DNA of 56,469 bases from Alphaproteobacteria bacterium (GCA_015062395.1 SUUS01000008.1:1-56469), one strand, 5' to 3'; shown: positions 1-8,873, numbered from the stretch's first letter. Program-made: numbers and translations. The notes: generated from the letters alone by a model not told the origin.

Positions 1-2228
1 AGCCTGCGACTTGTCCTTTAGCAACAACGGGTTGTTTAAGTGGTTGCTGTACTGAATATGCAGGAGGAGAAGTTTGTGGCTCTCCATGTAATTCTGGATA
101 CATTGACCACACGTCCAGCAAGCCGACGGGCGATTGTTGTGATGAAACCTCTGTTAATTGTTGTCCGTTGATTGAAGGCGATTGTGATTGCAATAAAGGT
201 CCGTCTTGTTCTTCTTCAAGTTCATCTAGTTCTTCGAGTAGTTCTTCAAGCAGTTCTTCGTCTTCTTCGAGTAGTTCGAGCTCGTCCTCTAGTTCTTCGT
301 CAAGTTCTAGCTCGTCAAGTTCATCTTCTTCCTCGAGCTCATCGTCGAGTAGTAGCTCTTCAAGTTCTAGCTCGAGCAGCTCGTCGTCTAGCTCATCAAG
401 TAGTTCTTCATCGAGCTCTTCGTCAAGTTCATCAAGTAGCTCTAGCTCGTCAAGCTCAAGCAGTAGTTCTAGTAGCTCGTCTTCGAGTTCATCATCTTCC
501 TCGAGCTCAAGTAGTTCTTCATCATCCAGTTCGAGTTCTTCGTCAAGTTCGAGTAGTAGTAGTTCTTCAAGTAGTAGTTCATCTTCGAGCAGTTCGTCGA
601 GCTCTTCGTCCTCTAGTTCTTCTTCTAGCAGTTCTTCTTCATCAAGTAGTAGTAGTTCTTCAAGTAGTAGTTCCTCGAGTTCTAGTAGCAGTAGCAGTAG
701 TAGTTCGTCGAGCAGTTCGTCTAGCTCATCTTCGAGTTCAAGCTCTTCAAGCTCGAGCAGTAGCTCAAGCTCTTCGTCCTCTAGTTCTTCGTCTTCAAGC
801 TCAAGCTCAAGTAGCTCGTCCTCGAGTTCTAGCAGTAGTTCGTCCTCGAGTTCTTCGTCAAGTTCAAGCTCATCAAGTTCCAGCAGTTCGAGTTCTTCAA
901 GTAGTTCTTCGAGTTCGAGCTCAAGCAGTTCTTCGTCATCTGGTGGGGGATGCGTAACGGATGAGGATTGTCAGACATGCGAAGAAGAAAATCCATGCTT
1001 ACGCTGTGTTGCTGATGAAACTGGAGAAAAATCCTGTCTGATGGTTGGTCAATTATGGCGTGATGGAAATGGTCCTTTACAATGTTGCTACGACGACAAT
1101 TCAAATGGAACACATAACCAAGCATATTATTCTAGTTTTAAAGTTAAATCAGGCTGTGATGATATGTGCCTTGACGACAACGATAACGCACATGTAACTA
1201 TTTGTGGAGAAAGATACTTTTTAGGAAATATGTGCTGTCCGTCAACAACTACAAGTGGTATCGGTCTTTGTGGTAATATCAGAATTACTGCTGAATCTGG
1301 TCACCCACAAATTGATACGGATGGAAATTGGAGTTGTTGCCCCTCATTTGCGTATGATGTCGTTCCTGTTCATGGTCAATCGGCTCGACCAGATAATTAT
1401 CGTCAAACTTTGTGTTGTCCTCAAAATGATAAAGCATATTATGATATTAATACTGGTTCGGCTCGTTGCTGTCCTGGCTCTAATCAAACGCTTTTACAAA
1501 ACAAAGTCGATGGTGTTCAAGGGTATAATCCTGCCGTTGCTGCTAAACATTGTTGCCCTGCCGATACCGATGCCTATTGGAATGGTTCTTCTGTCCAGTG
1601 TTGCGATGGAACAGCATATAAAAATAGCGAAAATACATACGCTTGTTGCGATACAAACAACGGTTATGCTGTTTCAGATGTTCAAGGTGCGACAATAAAT
1701 GGATTGCAATATTGTTGTCCTACAGGTTCCAACGCTTATTGGTATCGTTCAAGAGCTCAATGTTGCAAAGGAAATGTCGGTTGTACTACTTATGAAGGAG
1801 AGGAAGTTTGTACTTGCTGTCCTGAAGGTTACAATTTTTATGCTACGGTTGACGAAACTATCTCAACGGATTATCCTTACGGAGTTTGTTGTACAACTGA
1901 TCCCAATACTAGCCCATATCAAGCTTGGTTTAATGCAGATGGCACTTTTAGAGAGAACGTAGCGAACGGATTGGCATGTTGCCCCCTTGATCGCCCAATT
2001 CGTGGCCCTCTTTGGCGTACTTACGAACTTGACGGTAGCTATATACAGGAATTTAATTGTTATAAAAAAGGGGAAACTCCAGAGGCAGTATATCGTAGCG
2101 GCAACTATGAAACCTATGCCTACTGTCCTAATGGTTATAGTGAATGGTATGATGATGATACATATTCCTCCGAAGGAATAAAGGTTCCTTGCCGTCCTGG
2201 CTACGTCTGTCAGAGAGATTGTCTGTAA
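1..2228 (+). CDS. Cysteine-rich surface protein with 244-serine tract (5' partial)
   Basis: The reading frame is open from base 3, so the true start lies left of the window. A TTG at 168 is probably not the start, because cysteine-rich coding sequence continues upstream of it. The visible 741 residues are a short Cys-rich segment (about 1-69), an uninterrupted run of 244 serines (bases 210-941), and a Cys-rich C-terminal part with repeated units of the type CCP...AYW.GSS.QCC...Y...TYACCDTNNG. The same units occur in the protein at 54311-56469, and the complete relative at 41519-42739 has a prepilin-like N terminus. I infer an exported, disulfide-stabilised surface protein in which the serine run is a flexible stalk. 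Its function is unknown. A hairpin terminator follows at about 2273. Confidence 0.85.
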   Translation, partial: PATCPLATTGCLSGCCTEYAGGEVCGSPCNSGYIDHTSSKPTGDCCDETSVNCCPLIEGDCDCNKGPSCSSSSSSSSSSSSSSSSSSSSSSSSSSSSSSSSSSSSSSSSSSSSSSSSSSSSSSSSSSSSSSSSSSSSSSSSSSSSSSSSSSSSSSSSSSSSSSSSSSSSSSSSSSSSSSSSSSSSSSSSSSSSSSSSSSSSSSSSSSSSSSSSSSSSSSSSSSSSSSSSSSSSSSSSSSSSSSSSSSSSSSSSSSSSSSSSSSSSSSSSSSSSSSSSSSSSSSSSSSSSSSSSSSSSSSSSSSSSSSSSSSSSGGGCVTDEDCQTCEEENPCLRCVADETGEKSCLMVGQLWRDGNGPLQCCYDDNSNGTHNQAYYSSFKVKSGCDDMCLDDNDNAHVTICGERYFLGNMCCPSTTTSGIGLCGNIRITAESGHPQIDTDGNWSCCPSFAYDVVPVHGQSARPDNYRQTLCCPQNDKAYYDINTGSARCCPGSNQTLLQNKVDGVQGYNPAVAAKHCCPADTDAYWNGSSVQCCDGTAYKNSENTYACCDTNNGYAVSDVQGATINGLQYCCPTGSNAYWYRSRAQCCKGNVGCTTYEGEEVCTCCPEGYNFYATVDETISTDYPYGVCCTTDPNTSPYQAWFNADGTFRENVANGLACCPLDRPIRGPLWRTYELDGSYIQEFNCYKKGETPEAVYRSGNYETYAYCPNGYSEWYDDDTYSSEGIKVPCRPGYVCQRDCL
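210..941 (+). repeat. 244-codon polyserine tract
   Basis: Every in-frame codon from 210 to 941 encodes serine. All six serine codons are used (TCT, TCC, TCA, TCG, AGT, AGC), with no simple period visible. TCN and AGY codons cannot interconvert by one base change without leaving serine. The mixture therefore argues for selection on the amino acid, or old expansion of mixed units, rather than recent slippage of one triplet. Confidence 0.95.
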
Positions 2229-2272
2229 TAAACCTGCTCTGGCTCATGCAGATAGTTTTACGTTTCCCGTAT

Positions 2273-2301
2273 AAAAAAGGCGCATTATAAAGCGCCTTTT
2301 T
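2273..2301 (+). terminator. Rho-independent terminator after the polyserine gene
   Basis: A GGCGC/GCGCC stem (2279-2283 with 2292-2296) is extended by flanking A and T runs and followed by a T-rich stretch. It lies 45 bases after the stop at 2228. The A run on the other side means it could also terminate the minus-strand recG-HNH transcript. Confidence 0.8.
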
Positions 2302-2319
2302 CTTATCGCTAAAAGTATT

Positions 2320-2802
2320 TTACTTGTACCAATTTTTAAATTTTGCCAATTTGGTCAACGGTCTTAAAATCAAGCGTCTGAATGTTGTTTGTCTGTTTCG
2401 TTTAGACAATACGCTCTGAATAAATGGCATAAAATCACGATATAATGCAACTGGGGGTAAATCTGGAATATCTATTTCCACACATTCGCCTTCTTGTATA
2501 TTTTTCAGAGCGGGATCAAAACAGCGTCTGTTTAAAAATTTATGAAATGATTTTTCGATTAAACAAAGGTTTGAAAGGCTATTCGACCCTCCACCTGATA
2601 AAGGAATTATATGGTGTATATCAAATCCTTTAGGAACTTTTCCTTTGCGCACTTTTATCGGATTAAAGCGCCCTTTTAACCTGTCCATATAGCCATTATC
2701 CAATAAAAAATTTAAAAAGTATTTGGAAGTATCTTCCTGCTTAAATGCACGTCTTAATTCATGTGTTTTTTCTACTGACTGACGAATAAATATGATTGAC
2801 AT
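2320..2802 (-). CDS. HNH endonuclease domain protein
   Basis: A 160-residue protein with an HNH-type nuclease core: DIHHIIPL at residues 61-68 (His63, His64), a glycine/serine loop, Asn78 in LSNLCLI, and His87. This is the usual order of metal-binding and catalytic residues for HNH enzymes, but no target-recognition domain is obvious. A good Shine-Dalgarno (TAAGGAGT) overlaps the recG stop codon, so the gene is probably translated from the recG transcript. The role is unknown. A stand-alone nuclease, a restriction or defence enzyme, or a mobile-intron relic are all possible, but no intron or transposon boundaries are visible. Confidence 0.75.
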   Translation of the reverse strand: MSIIFIRQSVEKTHELRRAFKQEDTSKYFLNFLLDNGYMDRLKGRFNPIKVRKGKVPKGFDIHHIIPLSGGGSNSLSNLCLIEKSFHKFLNRRCFDPALKNIQEGECVEIDIPDLPPVALYRDFMPFIQSVLSKRNRQTTFRRLILRPLTKLAKFKNWYK

Positions 2803-2813
2803 AAAAAAACTCC

Positions 2814-4907
2814 TTATCCAGCTAAAATCATCGGAATATAAACATCTTTTTCAAAAAGATACATTAACATTTTGATGGCTTGACCTCTGGGTGTTTTCAA
2901 CTCTGGATCTGTTTGAATGATTTGTTGCGCATCTTTCCTTGCTGTCGCGATTAATTGACTTTGCAATTCATAATCACATAATTTTAAATTTTCCAATCCA
3001 CTTTGACGAGTTCCCAAAACTTCCCCAGCACCTCGCAATTTTAAATCCTCTTCTGCTATAACGAAACCATTGTCTGTTTGTCGCATAACCTCCAACCTTT
3101 TTTTGGCAACATCAGACAGAGGATAACTATACATCAATAAACAGGTGGATTTTTCTGCTCCTCGCCCGATTCGTCCCCTTAATTGATGCAGTTGAGCTAA
3201 ACCAAAACGTTCGGCTTGTTCTATAATCATAACCGTTGCCGATGGCACATCAACACCAACTTCAATAACGGTAGTCGCTACCAAAATAGAAATTTTTTTA
3301 TCTAAAAAATCTTGCATAACAGCATCTTTTTGCGCTCCATTCATTTTTCCATGAATTAAACCAACCTGATTTGGAAAATAAGATGATAATTCTTCATATC
3401 TGTCTGTCGCATTAGCCATATCAGACTTTTCACTTTCTTCAACCAAAGGACAAACCCAATATATTTGCTGATTTTTTTGCAATAAATTATTTAATTTTTG
3501 AATGGTTTCTTCTTTTGCTTTAGAGGGAATAACACATGTTTCTGTTTTTTGTCTCATCGAAGGTTTTTCATCAATAACAGAAACATCCATATCTCCATAA
3601 TATGTCAAAGCCAACGTTCGAGGAATCGGTGTTGCTGTCATAACCAACAAATCAGGATGACATCCTTTTTGTGTTAAAAACAGTCGTTGTTCCACGCCAA
3701 AGCGATGCTGTTCATCAATGACTACAAACTTTAAATTTTTAAATTCAACATCTTGCGTAAATAACGCATGTGTTCCAATTATCAGTTGTGCTGTTCCTTG
3801 CGCAATTTTTTGTAATAATTCAGTTCTTGTTTTGCCTTTTTCTCGCCCTGTAAGCAAAACAACATTGACACCTAAATCTTGAAGCAACGATGATATCTTC
3901 TTAAAATGCTGTCTGGATAAAATATCCGTTGGACACATTAATGCCGCTTGTGCAGAACTTTCGACTGCCTGAAGCATCGCAAATAAAGCAACTATCGTTT
4001 TTCCTGAACCAACATCGCCCTGTAAAAGCCGATTCATTCGATACTCTGATGATAAATCGGTCCGAATTTCCCCAATAACTCTTTTTTGTGCTTGCGTTAA
4101 TTCAAAGGGCAAAACCTGTTTTAATTTTTCGTTCAAAGAACCATTGCCAATAAGCGCATTGCCTTTTTGTTTTTTAAAACGTGTTCGCATAATAGATAAA
4201 GCCAACTGTCCAGCCAAAAGTTCATCATAAGCAAGCCGTTGTCTGGCTTTATTAAGTGCTGTTAAATCATCATAAGTTTTGGGATTATGCAACATTTCCA
4301 ATGCCGTTTTAAAGGAAGGCCAATTATTACTTTTTAATAATATCTCATCAATCCATTCATCCATATATGGAATTTCTTTTAATGCGTTTCGAACAACAAA
4401 TTCAACCATTTTATTTGTCAAACCTGCCGTTAATGGATAAACGGGTTCATATAGAGGTATTTTCCATTCATCCAAATCTTTTACAATATAATCTGGATGT
4501 GTCATTTGTAGTTTCCCATTGTACCATTCAACAGAACCACTAATCCAACGGATTTCACCTTCAGGCAACGAACTGACTAAATAATCTTTATGATAGTTAA
4601 AAAAAACTATTTCTAATTGACAGCCCTTAAAACTTTGTATCTGACACAAAATACGGTAGGGGTGTTTTTTTAACGCAGGTCGAACATGCTCCATAACTTT
4701 TATTTTAAATACAGGCAACATTCCGTCCTTGATTTCAGATGCATCTGTCATTCTGGGGCGATACTTTAATCCCGTTGGTTTGTGAAACAACACATCTATC
4801 AGCCGATTTTGTCCTAATAGATTTTTAAAAAAATAAGAAGCCTTAGGTCCTACCCCCTTTACGATTTCAACAGAAGAAAAAACAGGATATAAGCTAGTCG
4901 GCCTCAT
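2814..4907 (-). CDS. recG: ATP-dependent DNA helicase RecG
   Basis: A 697-residue RecG, the normal family length. This helicase reverses stalled forks and branch-migrates Holliday junctions. Visible parts are the N-terminal wedge/OB region (about 1-250), Walker A GDVGSGKT at 297-304, the Walker B variant DEQH at 398-401, motif III TATPIPRTLALT, and the C-terminal motifs VGVDVPSATVMII and QLRGRIGRG. The start ATG overlaps the stop codon of the upstream small exported-protein gene (TAATG), so the two are translationally coupled. The HNH gene follows immediately. Confidence 0.97.
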   Translation of the reverse strand: MRPTSLYPVFSSVEIVKGVGPKASYFFKNLLGQNRLIDVLFHKPTGLKYRPRMTDASEIKDGMLPVFKIKVMEHVRPALKKHPYRILCQIQSFKGCQLEIVFFNYHKDYLVSSLPEGEIRWISGSVEWYNGKLQMTHPDYIVKDLDEWKIPLYEPVYPLTAGLTNKMVEFVVRNALKEIPYMDEWIDEILLKSNNWPSFKTALEMLHNPKTYDDLTALNKARQRLAYDELLAGQLALSIMRTRFKKQKGNALIGNGSLNEKLKQVLPFELTQAQKRVIGEIRTDLSSEYRMNRLLQGDVGSGKTIVALFAMLQAVESSAQAALMCPTDILSRQHFKKISSLLQDLGVNVVLLTGREKGKTRTELLQKIAQGTAQLIIGTHALFTQDVEFKNLKFVVIDEQHRFGVEQRLFLTQKGCHPDLLVMTATPIPRTLALTYYGDMDVSVIDEKPSMRQKTETCVIPSKAKEETIQKLNNLLQKNQQIYWVCPLVEESEKSDMANATDRYEELSSYFPNQVGLIHGKMNGAQKDAVMQDFLDKKISILVATTVIEVGVDVPSATVMIIEQAERFGLAQLHQLRGRIGRGAEKSTCLLMYSYPLSDVAKKRLEVMRQTDNGFVIAEEDLKLRGAGEVLGTRQSGLENLKLCDYELQSQLIATARKDAQQIIQTDPELKTPRGQAIKMLMYLFEKDVYIPMILAG

Positions 4908-5395
4908 TAATAATGCGTCCCTTTCCTTGCTGGAATAATATAATTACGTTTTGGCTCTTTAGCTTTCTTTTTTTCAGCCACAACAGCTTTCTTTTTTTGT
5001 TCTTGAGTAGGTGCTTTTAAAATTTTTCCATCTGGGAATTTAACATCTCCATTTTTATAAATCGTACAATTAAACAAAGGCAATTTATAAAAGCGATTTA
5101 AAATATCAGCACAATCTTCTTTGGGAGCATCCTTTTGCATATTATAGGTTCTTAATTTTTCAGCAGCGAATGCTTTAAACGCCTTTGTTCTTTTTGCTTC
5201 CGTTGGATTTTCATTCGCAATAATATAGCTGGCTATTAACTGGAAATCATCCAAACGAGAACCTGCATTACAGGCTAATGCCAATCCAGCCATAGTTCCT
5301 AATTGTTGGGCGTCTGTCATACCACTCAATGTTTGAGCTCCAACTTTTAAAGGCAATAAACAAATTAAAATAAGAAATAAAATTTTTTTTTGCAT
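4907..5395 (-). CDS. Small exported protein of unknown function
   Basis: A 162-residue protein with a clear signal peptide: positive start, hydrophobic LFLILICLLPL core and probable cleavage after VGAQ. The mature part begins with a helical segment containing LALACNAGSRLDDFQLIASYI. It has three cysteines, a conserved-looking PDGKILKAP stretch and a Lys-rich C terminus. I do not recognise the family. It is the first gene of the operon with recG and the HNH gene and has a well-formed promoter at 5421-5449. Periplasmic location is inferred from the signal peptide. Confidence 0.75.
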   Translation of the reverse strand: MQKKILFLILICLLPLKVGAQTLSGMTDAQQLGTMAGLALACNAGSRLDDFQLIASYIIANENPTEAKRTKAFKAFAAEKLRTYNMQKDAPKEDCADILNRFYKLPLFNCTIYKNGDVKFPDGKILKAPTQEQKKKAVVAEKKKAKEPKRNYIIPARKGTHY

Positions 5396-5420
5396 TTGAC
5401 TCTCTTTTCTTTTTTTCTAT

Positions 5421-5449
5421 ATTATACAAGTAATCAATATGCTTGACAA
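5421..5449 (-). promoter_or_regulatory. Sigma-70-type promoter for the exported-protein-recG operon
   Basis: Read on the minus strand: -35 TTGTCA (5444-5449), a 17-base spacer and -10 TATAAT (5421-5426). It lies 26 bases upstream of the ATG at 5395. The match to consensus is close, but no transcript data are available. Confidence 0.7.
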
Positions 5450-5473
5450 GTTTTTTTAAAAAAGGAATGAAAA

Positions 5474-6148
5474 ATGTTATCAGATTCAATTTGTTATATA
5501 CCACCTAAAAAAGACAATATACAAAAAGCTGTTATAATGTTGCACGGCTTTGGGTCTAATGGTTATGATTTAATTTCAATGGCTCCATTTATATCAAATG
5601 ATTTACCAAATACAGTATTTTATTCTCCAAATGCGAATATGGAAATGCCTGAAACAGGTGGATTTAAATGGTTTGATTTACAAGAAAATGCTTCAACAGA
5701 CTTTTTTACGCATTTTGATTACTTACAAACATTGATGATGCGCGCGAAACAATCGCTTCCTTTAGTAAATGAATTTATTAATCACATATGTCAAAAACAT
5801 TCTTTAAATTCCAATCAAGTTATTTTAATGGGATTTTCCCAAGGTGGTTTGATGGCTTTAATGAGTGGATTAACAAATCCAGATAAATTAGGTGGTATTA
5901 TTGCATGTTCATCCATCCCCATCATGATAAACCAAATTTTAGAACTTGATGACATAAAAAATAAGCCTAACGTTCTGTTAACTCATGGAACAGATGACGA
6001 TATTGTTCCTTTCATAGGGATGCAAATTTCTGAAAATACGCTGACAAACATCGATTGCCCTGTCCAAAATCATACGGTTCCTGGCATGGGACATACAATC
6101 GATGAAAGCTGTATAGAAAAAATAATTTCATTCATTAAAACAAATTAA
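5474..6148 (+). CDS. Alpha/beta hydrolase, carboxylesterase/acyl-protein thioesterase family
   Basis: A 224-residue cytoplasmic serine hydrolase of the phospholipase/carboxylesterase family. The oxyanion loop LHGFGSNGYDL is near residue 24, the nucleophile elbow GFSQGG is near 118, the catalytic Asp is in HGTDDDIVP, and the catalytic His is in GMGHTI near the C terminus. There is no signal peptide. AAGGA precedes the ATG at a good distance. The stop overlaps the stop of the convergent ThpR gene. The natural substrate cannot be told from sequence. Confidence 0.88.
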   Translation: MLSDSICYIPPKKDNIQKAVIMLHGFGSNGYDLISMAPFISNDLPNTVFYSPNANMEMPETGGFKWFDLQENASTDFFTHFDYLQTLMMRAKQSLPLVNEFINHICQKHSLNSNQVILMGFSQGGLMALMSGLTNPDKLGGIIACSSIPIMINQILELDDIKNKPNVLLTHGTDDDIVPFIGMQISENTLTNIDCPVQNHTVPGMGHTIDESCIEKIISFIKTN

Positions 6149-6693
6149 GTTAAAACAAACGGATAACGTGCTTCTACACGATAATTTTTCCCATTTCCAT
6201 GCTCTCTGGCAAAGCTGGAAAAAAGTGTAAAATAATAAACTTGAAACTGCCTTGTTTTAAATAAGTTGTTTGCGCTGATAAACTGCATCACATCAACAAT
6301 AGATGTTCCTCGCAAACTTGCTAAATTTACATGGGCGTGAAACTTAAACCTATCTTTAGGCGCTCCACATTCATGTGCGATATTTGTTATTTTTGCAGAT
6401 AAATCATCCAAAGCTTGATAATAATCAACACCCAACCACAAATGATGCGGTAATCCAGATGTTTCAAAATAACCTAATTCCTTAAAACCTAGATTAAAAG
6501 AGGGAAATCTTAATTGACATAATTTATCATGGATGTTTTCACCGACATCTTCTTGAACATTGCCGATAAAGCACAAATTTAAGTGCAACTTATCTTTATC
6601 AACCCAATATGCAGAAGGAAGCCCCCCTCGCAAAGAGGCTATATGTTCTCGAATATCTTCTGGTAATTCTAATCCAACAAATAAACGAATCAT
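6145..6693 (-). CDS. thpR: RNA 2',3'-cyclic phosphodiesterase (2H family)
   Basis: A 182-residue member of the 2H phosphoesterase family (LigT/ThpR). The N terminus MIRLFVGLELPEDI is typical. The two catalytic motifs are HLNL at residues 37-40 and HVNL at 121-124. The family normally has HxTx or HxSx in both places, so the Thr/Ser is replaced by Asn twice while both histidines are kept. Length is normal. Family assignment is firm, but activity on 2',3'-cyclic phosphate is uncertain. It is convergent with the esterase gene and in line with the GDSL esterase gene upstream. Confidence 0.85.
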   Translation of the reverse strand: MIRLFVGLELPEDIREHIASLRGGLPSAYWVDKDKLHLNLCFIGNVQEDVGENIHDKLCQLRFPSFNLGFKELGYFETSGLPHHLWLGVDYYQALDDLSAKITNIAHECGAPKDRFKFHAHVNLASLRGTSIVDVMQFISANNLFKTRQFQVYYFTLFSSFAREHGNGKNYRVEARYPFVLT

Positions 6694-6710
6694 TCCCCCT
6701 CCTTAAAAAG

Positions 6711-7379
6711 CTATATACTCGTCAAAAATTTCTTTACACTGGGATATATTTTAGAAACGATAATTCTAATCCCTTCTTCGTTTGGATGAACATTGTCTGC
6801 CTGCATATGCTTTGCATTATATACACCGAATCGTTCTATAATCGCCCCATCCAAAAAATGAGGATAAAGGTGCAAGTCATACTTTTTTGATAAATTTTTG
6901 TATATTCGATCTAATGCATTGCGATTTGACGAATCCGAAAAAGAAGGTAGCTGCACGCCAATCAACATAACAGGAATATCTTGCTGTAAAAAAGCTGAAA
7001 CCATTGTTTCAAGGTTTTGCTGTGTTTGATTTAAATCTTCACCTTCTAAAATATCATTTGCCCCCAATTCAAGAAGCACTGCATGAGGTTTTAAATTCAA
7101 CACGCTATCCATTCGATCCACTGCATCAAATGTTGTATCACCTGCAACAGCAGCAGAAATGACTTCTACATTATCAAGGCCATCTTTCAACAAAGCTTGT
7201 TGTAATTGAGGCACAAAACCAGAACCATCAGGCAGTTTATACCCCGAAGACAAACTATCACCCAAAACAACTAAACGAAACGACTCGTACACTTGGGCTT
7301 TTGATAAAGACGAATAAAAGAAAAGACAAAGCCCAAAAACAACGAAAAACAGCAAACTCATCAGCTTTTTTAAATACAT
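6711..7379 (-). CDS. Exported GDSL esterase/lysophospholipase (TesA-like)
   Basis: A 222-residue SGNH hydrolase. The nucleophile block VVLGDSLSSGY is near residue 38, block III is GANDIL, and the catalytic Asp/His lie in DNVHPNEEG. An N-terminal hydrophobic stretch ending SSLSKAQV looks like a signal peptide, so the enzyme should act in the periplasm as a thioesterase or lysophospholipase. The ATG at 7379 is chosen because AAAGGGG lies about 8 bases before it. An in-frame ATG at 7397 has no ribosome site. Confidence 0.88.
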   Translation of the reverse strand: MYLKKLMSLLFFVVFGLCLFFYSSLSKAQVYESFRLVVLGDSLSSGYKLPDGSGFVPQLQQALLKDGLDNVEVISAAVAGDTTFDAVDRMDSVLNLKPHAVLLELGANDILEGEDLNQTQQNLETMVSAFLQQDIPVMLIGVQLPSFSDSSNRNALDRIYKNLSKKYDLHLYPHFLDGAIIERFGVYNAKHMQADNVHPNEEGIRIIVSKIYPSVKKFLTSI

Positions 7380-7413
7380 TTTTAAAACCCCTTTCATTTT
7401 TTTTATTTTACGC

Positions 7414-7419
7414 TATAAT
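7414..7419 (+). promoter_or_regulatory. Likely -10 element of the def promoter
   Basis: TATAAT lies 26 bases before the def ATG. The -35 position at 17-base spacing reads CTTTCA, a weak match. The opposite strand of the same spot reads TATTAT and could serve the divergent GDSL esterase gene. Confidence 0.45.
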
Positions 7420-7444
7420 AGAAAAAAAGAAAAGGAAAAAAAAC

Positions 7445-7966
7445 ATGAAAATGAAAATTTTACAATTACCCAACCCTGTATTAAGGGAAAAAAGCAAAAA
7501 AGTCGATGTTGTTGATGACAACATTCGTTCAGTATTAAATGATATGCTTGAAACAATGTATGACGCAAATGGTGTGGGATTAGCTGCGCCTCAAGTTGGA
7601 TTACTCCAACGAATCGTTGTCATTGACATAGCAGCAAAAGAAGAAGAAAAACAACCGTTAAAAATGGTCAATCCAAAAATTGTGTGGTCTTCAGAAGAAA
7701 AAGAATGTGGGTCCGAAGGATGCCTTTCCATTCCGAATCAATTTGCGCCCGTAGAACGTTCTGTTGAAGTACATGTTGAATTTTTAGATGAAAATGGAAC
7801 AGCTCAAAAATTAGAAGCAAAAGGATTTTTAGCCGTAGCCATTCAACATGAATTGGATCATCTTGATGGAATTATTTTCATTGATCACCTATCACAATTG
7901 CGAAAAAAAATGTTGCTCAAACGACATGAAAAAGCATTAAAACGGATGGCTTTGGAGGAAGAATAA
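7445..7966 (+). CDS. def: Peptide deformylase
   Basis: A 173-residue deformylase that removes the formyl group from nascent N-terminal methionine. All three metal/active-site motifs are present: GVGLAAPQVG, EGCLS and QHELDHLDG, the His and Cys residues being the metal ligands. The ATG at 7445 is preceded by AAAGGA and starts with the typical KILQLPNPVLR segment. Longer in-frame translation upstream would run into the promoter. It is followed after 1 base by fmt, the classic def-fmt pair. Confidence 0.96.
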   Translation: MKMKILQLPNPVLREKSKKVDVVDDNIRSVLNDMLETMYDANGVGLAAPQVGLLQRIVVIDIAAKEEEKQPLKMVNPKIVWSSEEKECGSEGCLSIPNQFAPVERSVEVHVEFLDENGTAQKLEAKGFLAVAIQHELDHLDGIIFIDHLSQLRKKMLLKRHEKALKRMALEEE

Positions 7967-7967
7967 A

Positions 7968-8873
7968 ATGAAAGTTGTATTTATGGGAACTCCAGATTTT
8001 TCAGTCGGAGTATTAAAGGCACTGATAAAAAAACATGATGTTGTTTGTGTTTATACACAACCACCTCGTCCTGCTGGTAGAGGGCAAAAACTAACCCCTT
8101 CTCCCGTTCAACAAGAAGCAGAAAAACATGGTATTTTAGTTCGATATCCTGTTTCTTTAAAAAGTGAAACTGAACAAAATTTGTTCAAAATGTTAGAAGC
8201 AGACGTCGCTGTTGTTTGCGCTTATGGATTGATTTTGCCTCAACCAATTTTAGATGCGTTTCCAATGGGATGCATTAATGTACATGCTTCCTTATTACCA
8301 AGGTGGCGAGGTGCTGCCCCAATTCAACGTGCGATAATGGCAGGCGATAAGCAGTCTGGTGTTACGATTATGCAAATGGAAGCCGGTTTAGATACTGGAG
8401 ATATGTTGTTAAGTCAAGCAACACCAATAACGAACGAAACGACGGCTGGACAACTGCATGACAGACTGGCTGAAATTGGTGCAGATTTAATTTTAAAAGT
8501 ATTGGATAAAAAACCGACACCTACACCACAACCATTTGATGGTGTCACATATGCTCACAAAATCACAAAGGAAGATTGTATTATTGACTGGACAAAAACA
8601 GCCGACGTTATCAGCTGTCAAATCAGAGGGCTTTCCCCCTTTCCAAAAGCGTTCTTTAACTATAATGGAGAAAATATAAAAGTTTTAAATGCAACAGTCC
8701 TTGATGCAAATGCAGATAAACCAGCTGGATATGTACTGAATGACGATTTATCCATCGTTTGTGGTTTGGGAACCGTTATTCGATTAGAAGAACTTCAACG
8801 TCCTGGAAAAAGCGTTGTTCCTCGCGCAGATTTTTTAAGAGGTTATTCCATCAAAGCAGGAGAAATTCTTTAA
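7968..8873 (+). CDS. fmt: Methionyl-tRNA formyltransferase
   Basis: A 301-residue Fmt that formylates Met-tRNA for initiation. The N-terminal Rossmann-type domain starts MKVVFMGTPDFSV. The catalytic signature HASLLPRWRGAAPIQRA and the AGLDTGDML segment are present, and the C-terminal OB-like tRNA-binding domain covers about 205-300. Length is normal. It is tightly packed between def and truA, and its stop TAA overlaps the truA ATG (TAATG). Confidence 0.97.
   Translation: MKVVFMGTPDFSVGVLKALIKKHDVVCVYTQPPRPAGRGQKLTPSPVQQEAEKHGILVRYPVSLKSETEQNLFKMLEADVAVVCAYGLILPQPILDAFPMGCINVHASLLPRWRGAAPIQRAIMAGDKQSGVTIMQMEAGLDTGDMLLSQATPITNETTAGQLHDRLAEIGADLILKVLDKKPTPTPQPFDGVTYAHKITKEDCIIDWTKTADVISCQIRGLSPFPKAFFNYNGENIKVLNATVLDANADKPAGYVLNDDLSIVCGLGTVIRLEELQRPGKSVVPRADFLRGYSIKAGEIL

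Noticed and set aside
172-957. Long open frame rich in Val, Leu, Arg and Ala overlapping the polyserine tract
   Set aside because: It is the +1 shadow of the serine codons, which rarely give stops in that frame, and it has no recognisable protein features.
2320-2802. HNH gene as part of a group I/II intron or transposon
   Set aside because: No flanking repeats, target duplications or intron-like structure could be seen around it.
8759-8872. N-terminal extension of truA inside fmt
   Set aside because: The extension is out-of-frame fmt sequence, while the ATG at 8873 starts exactly at the family N terminus and overlaps the fmt stop.
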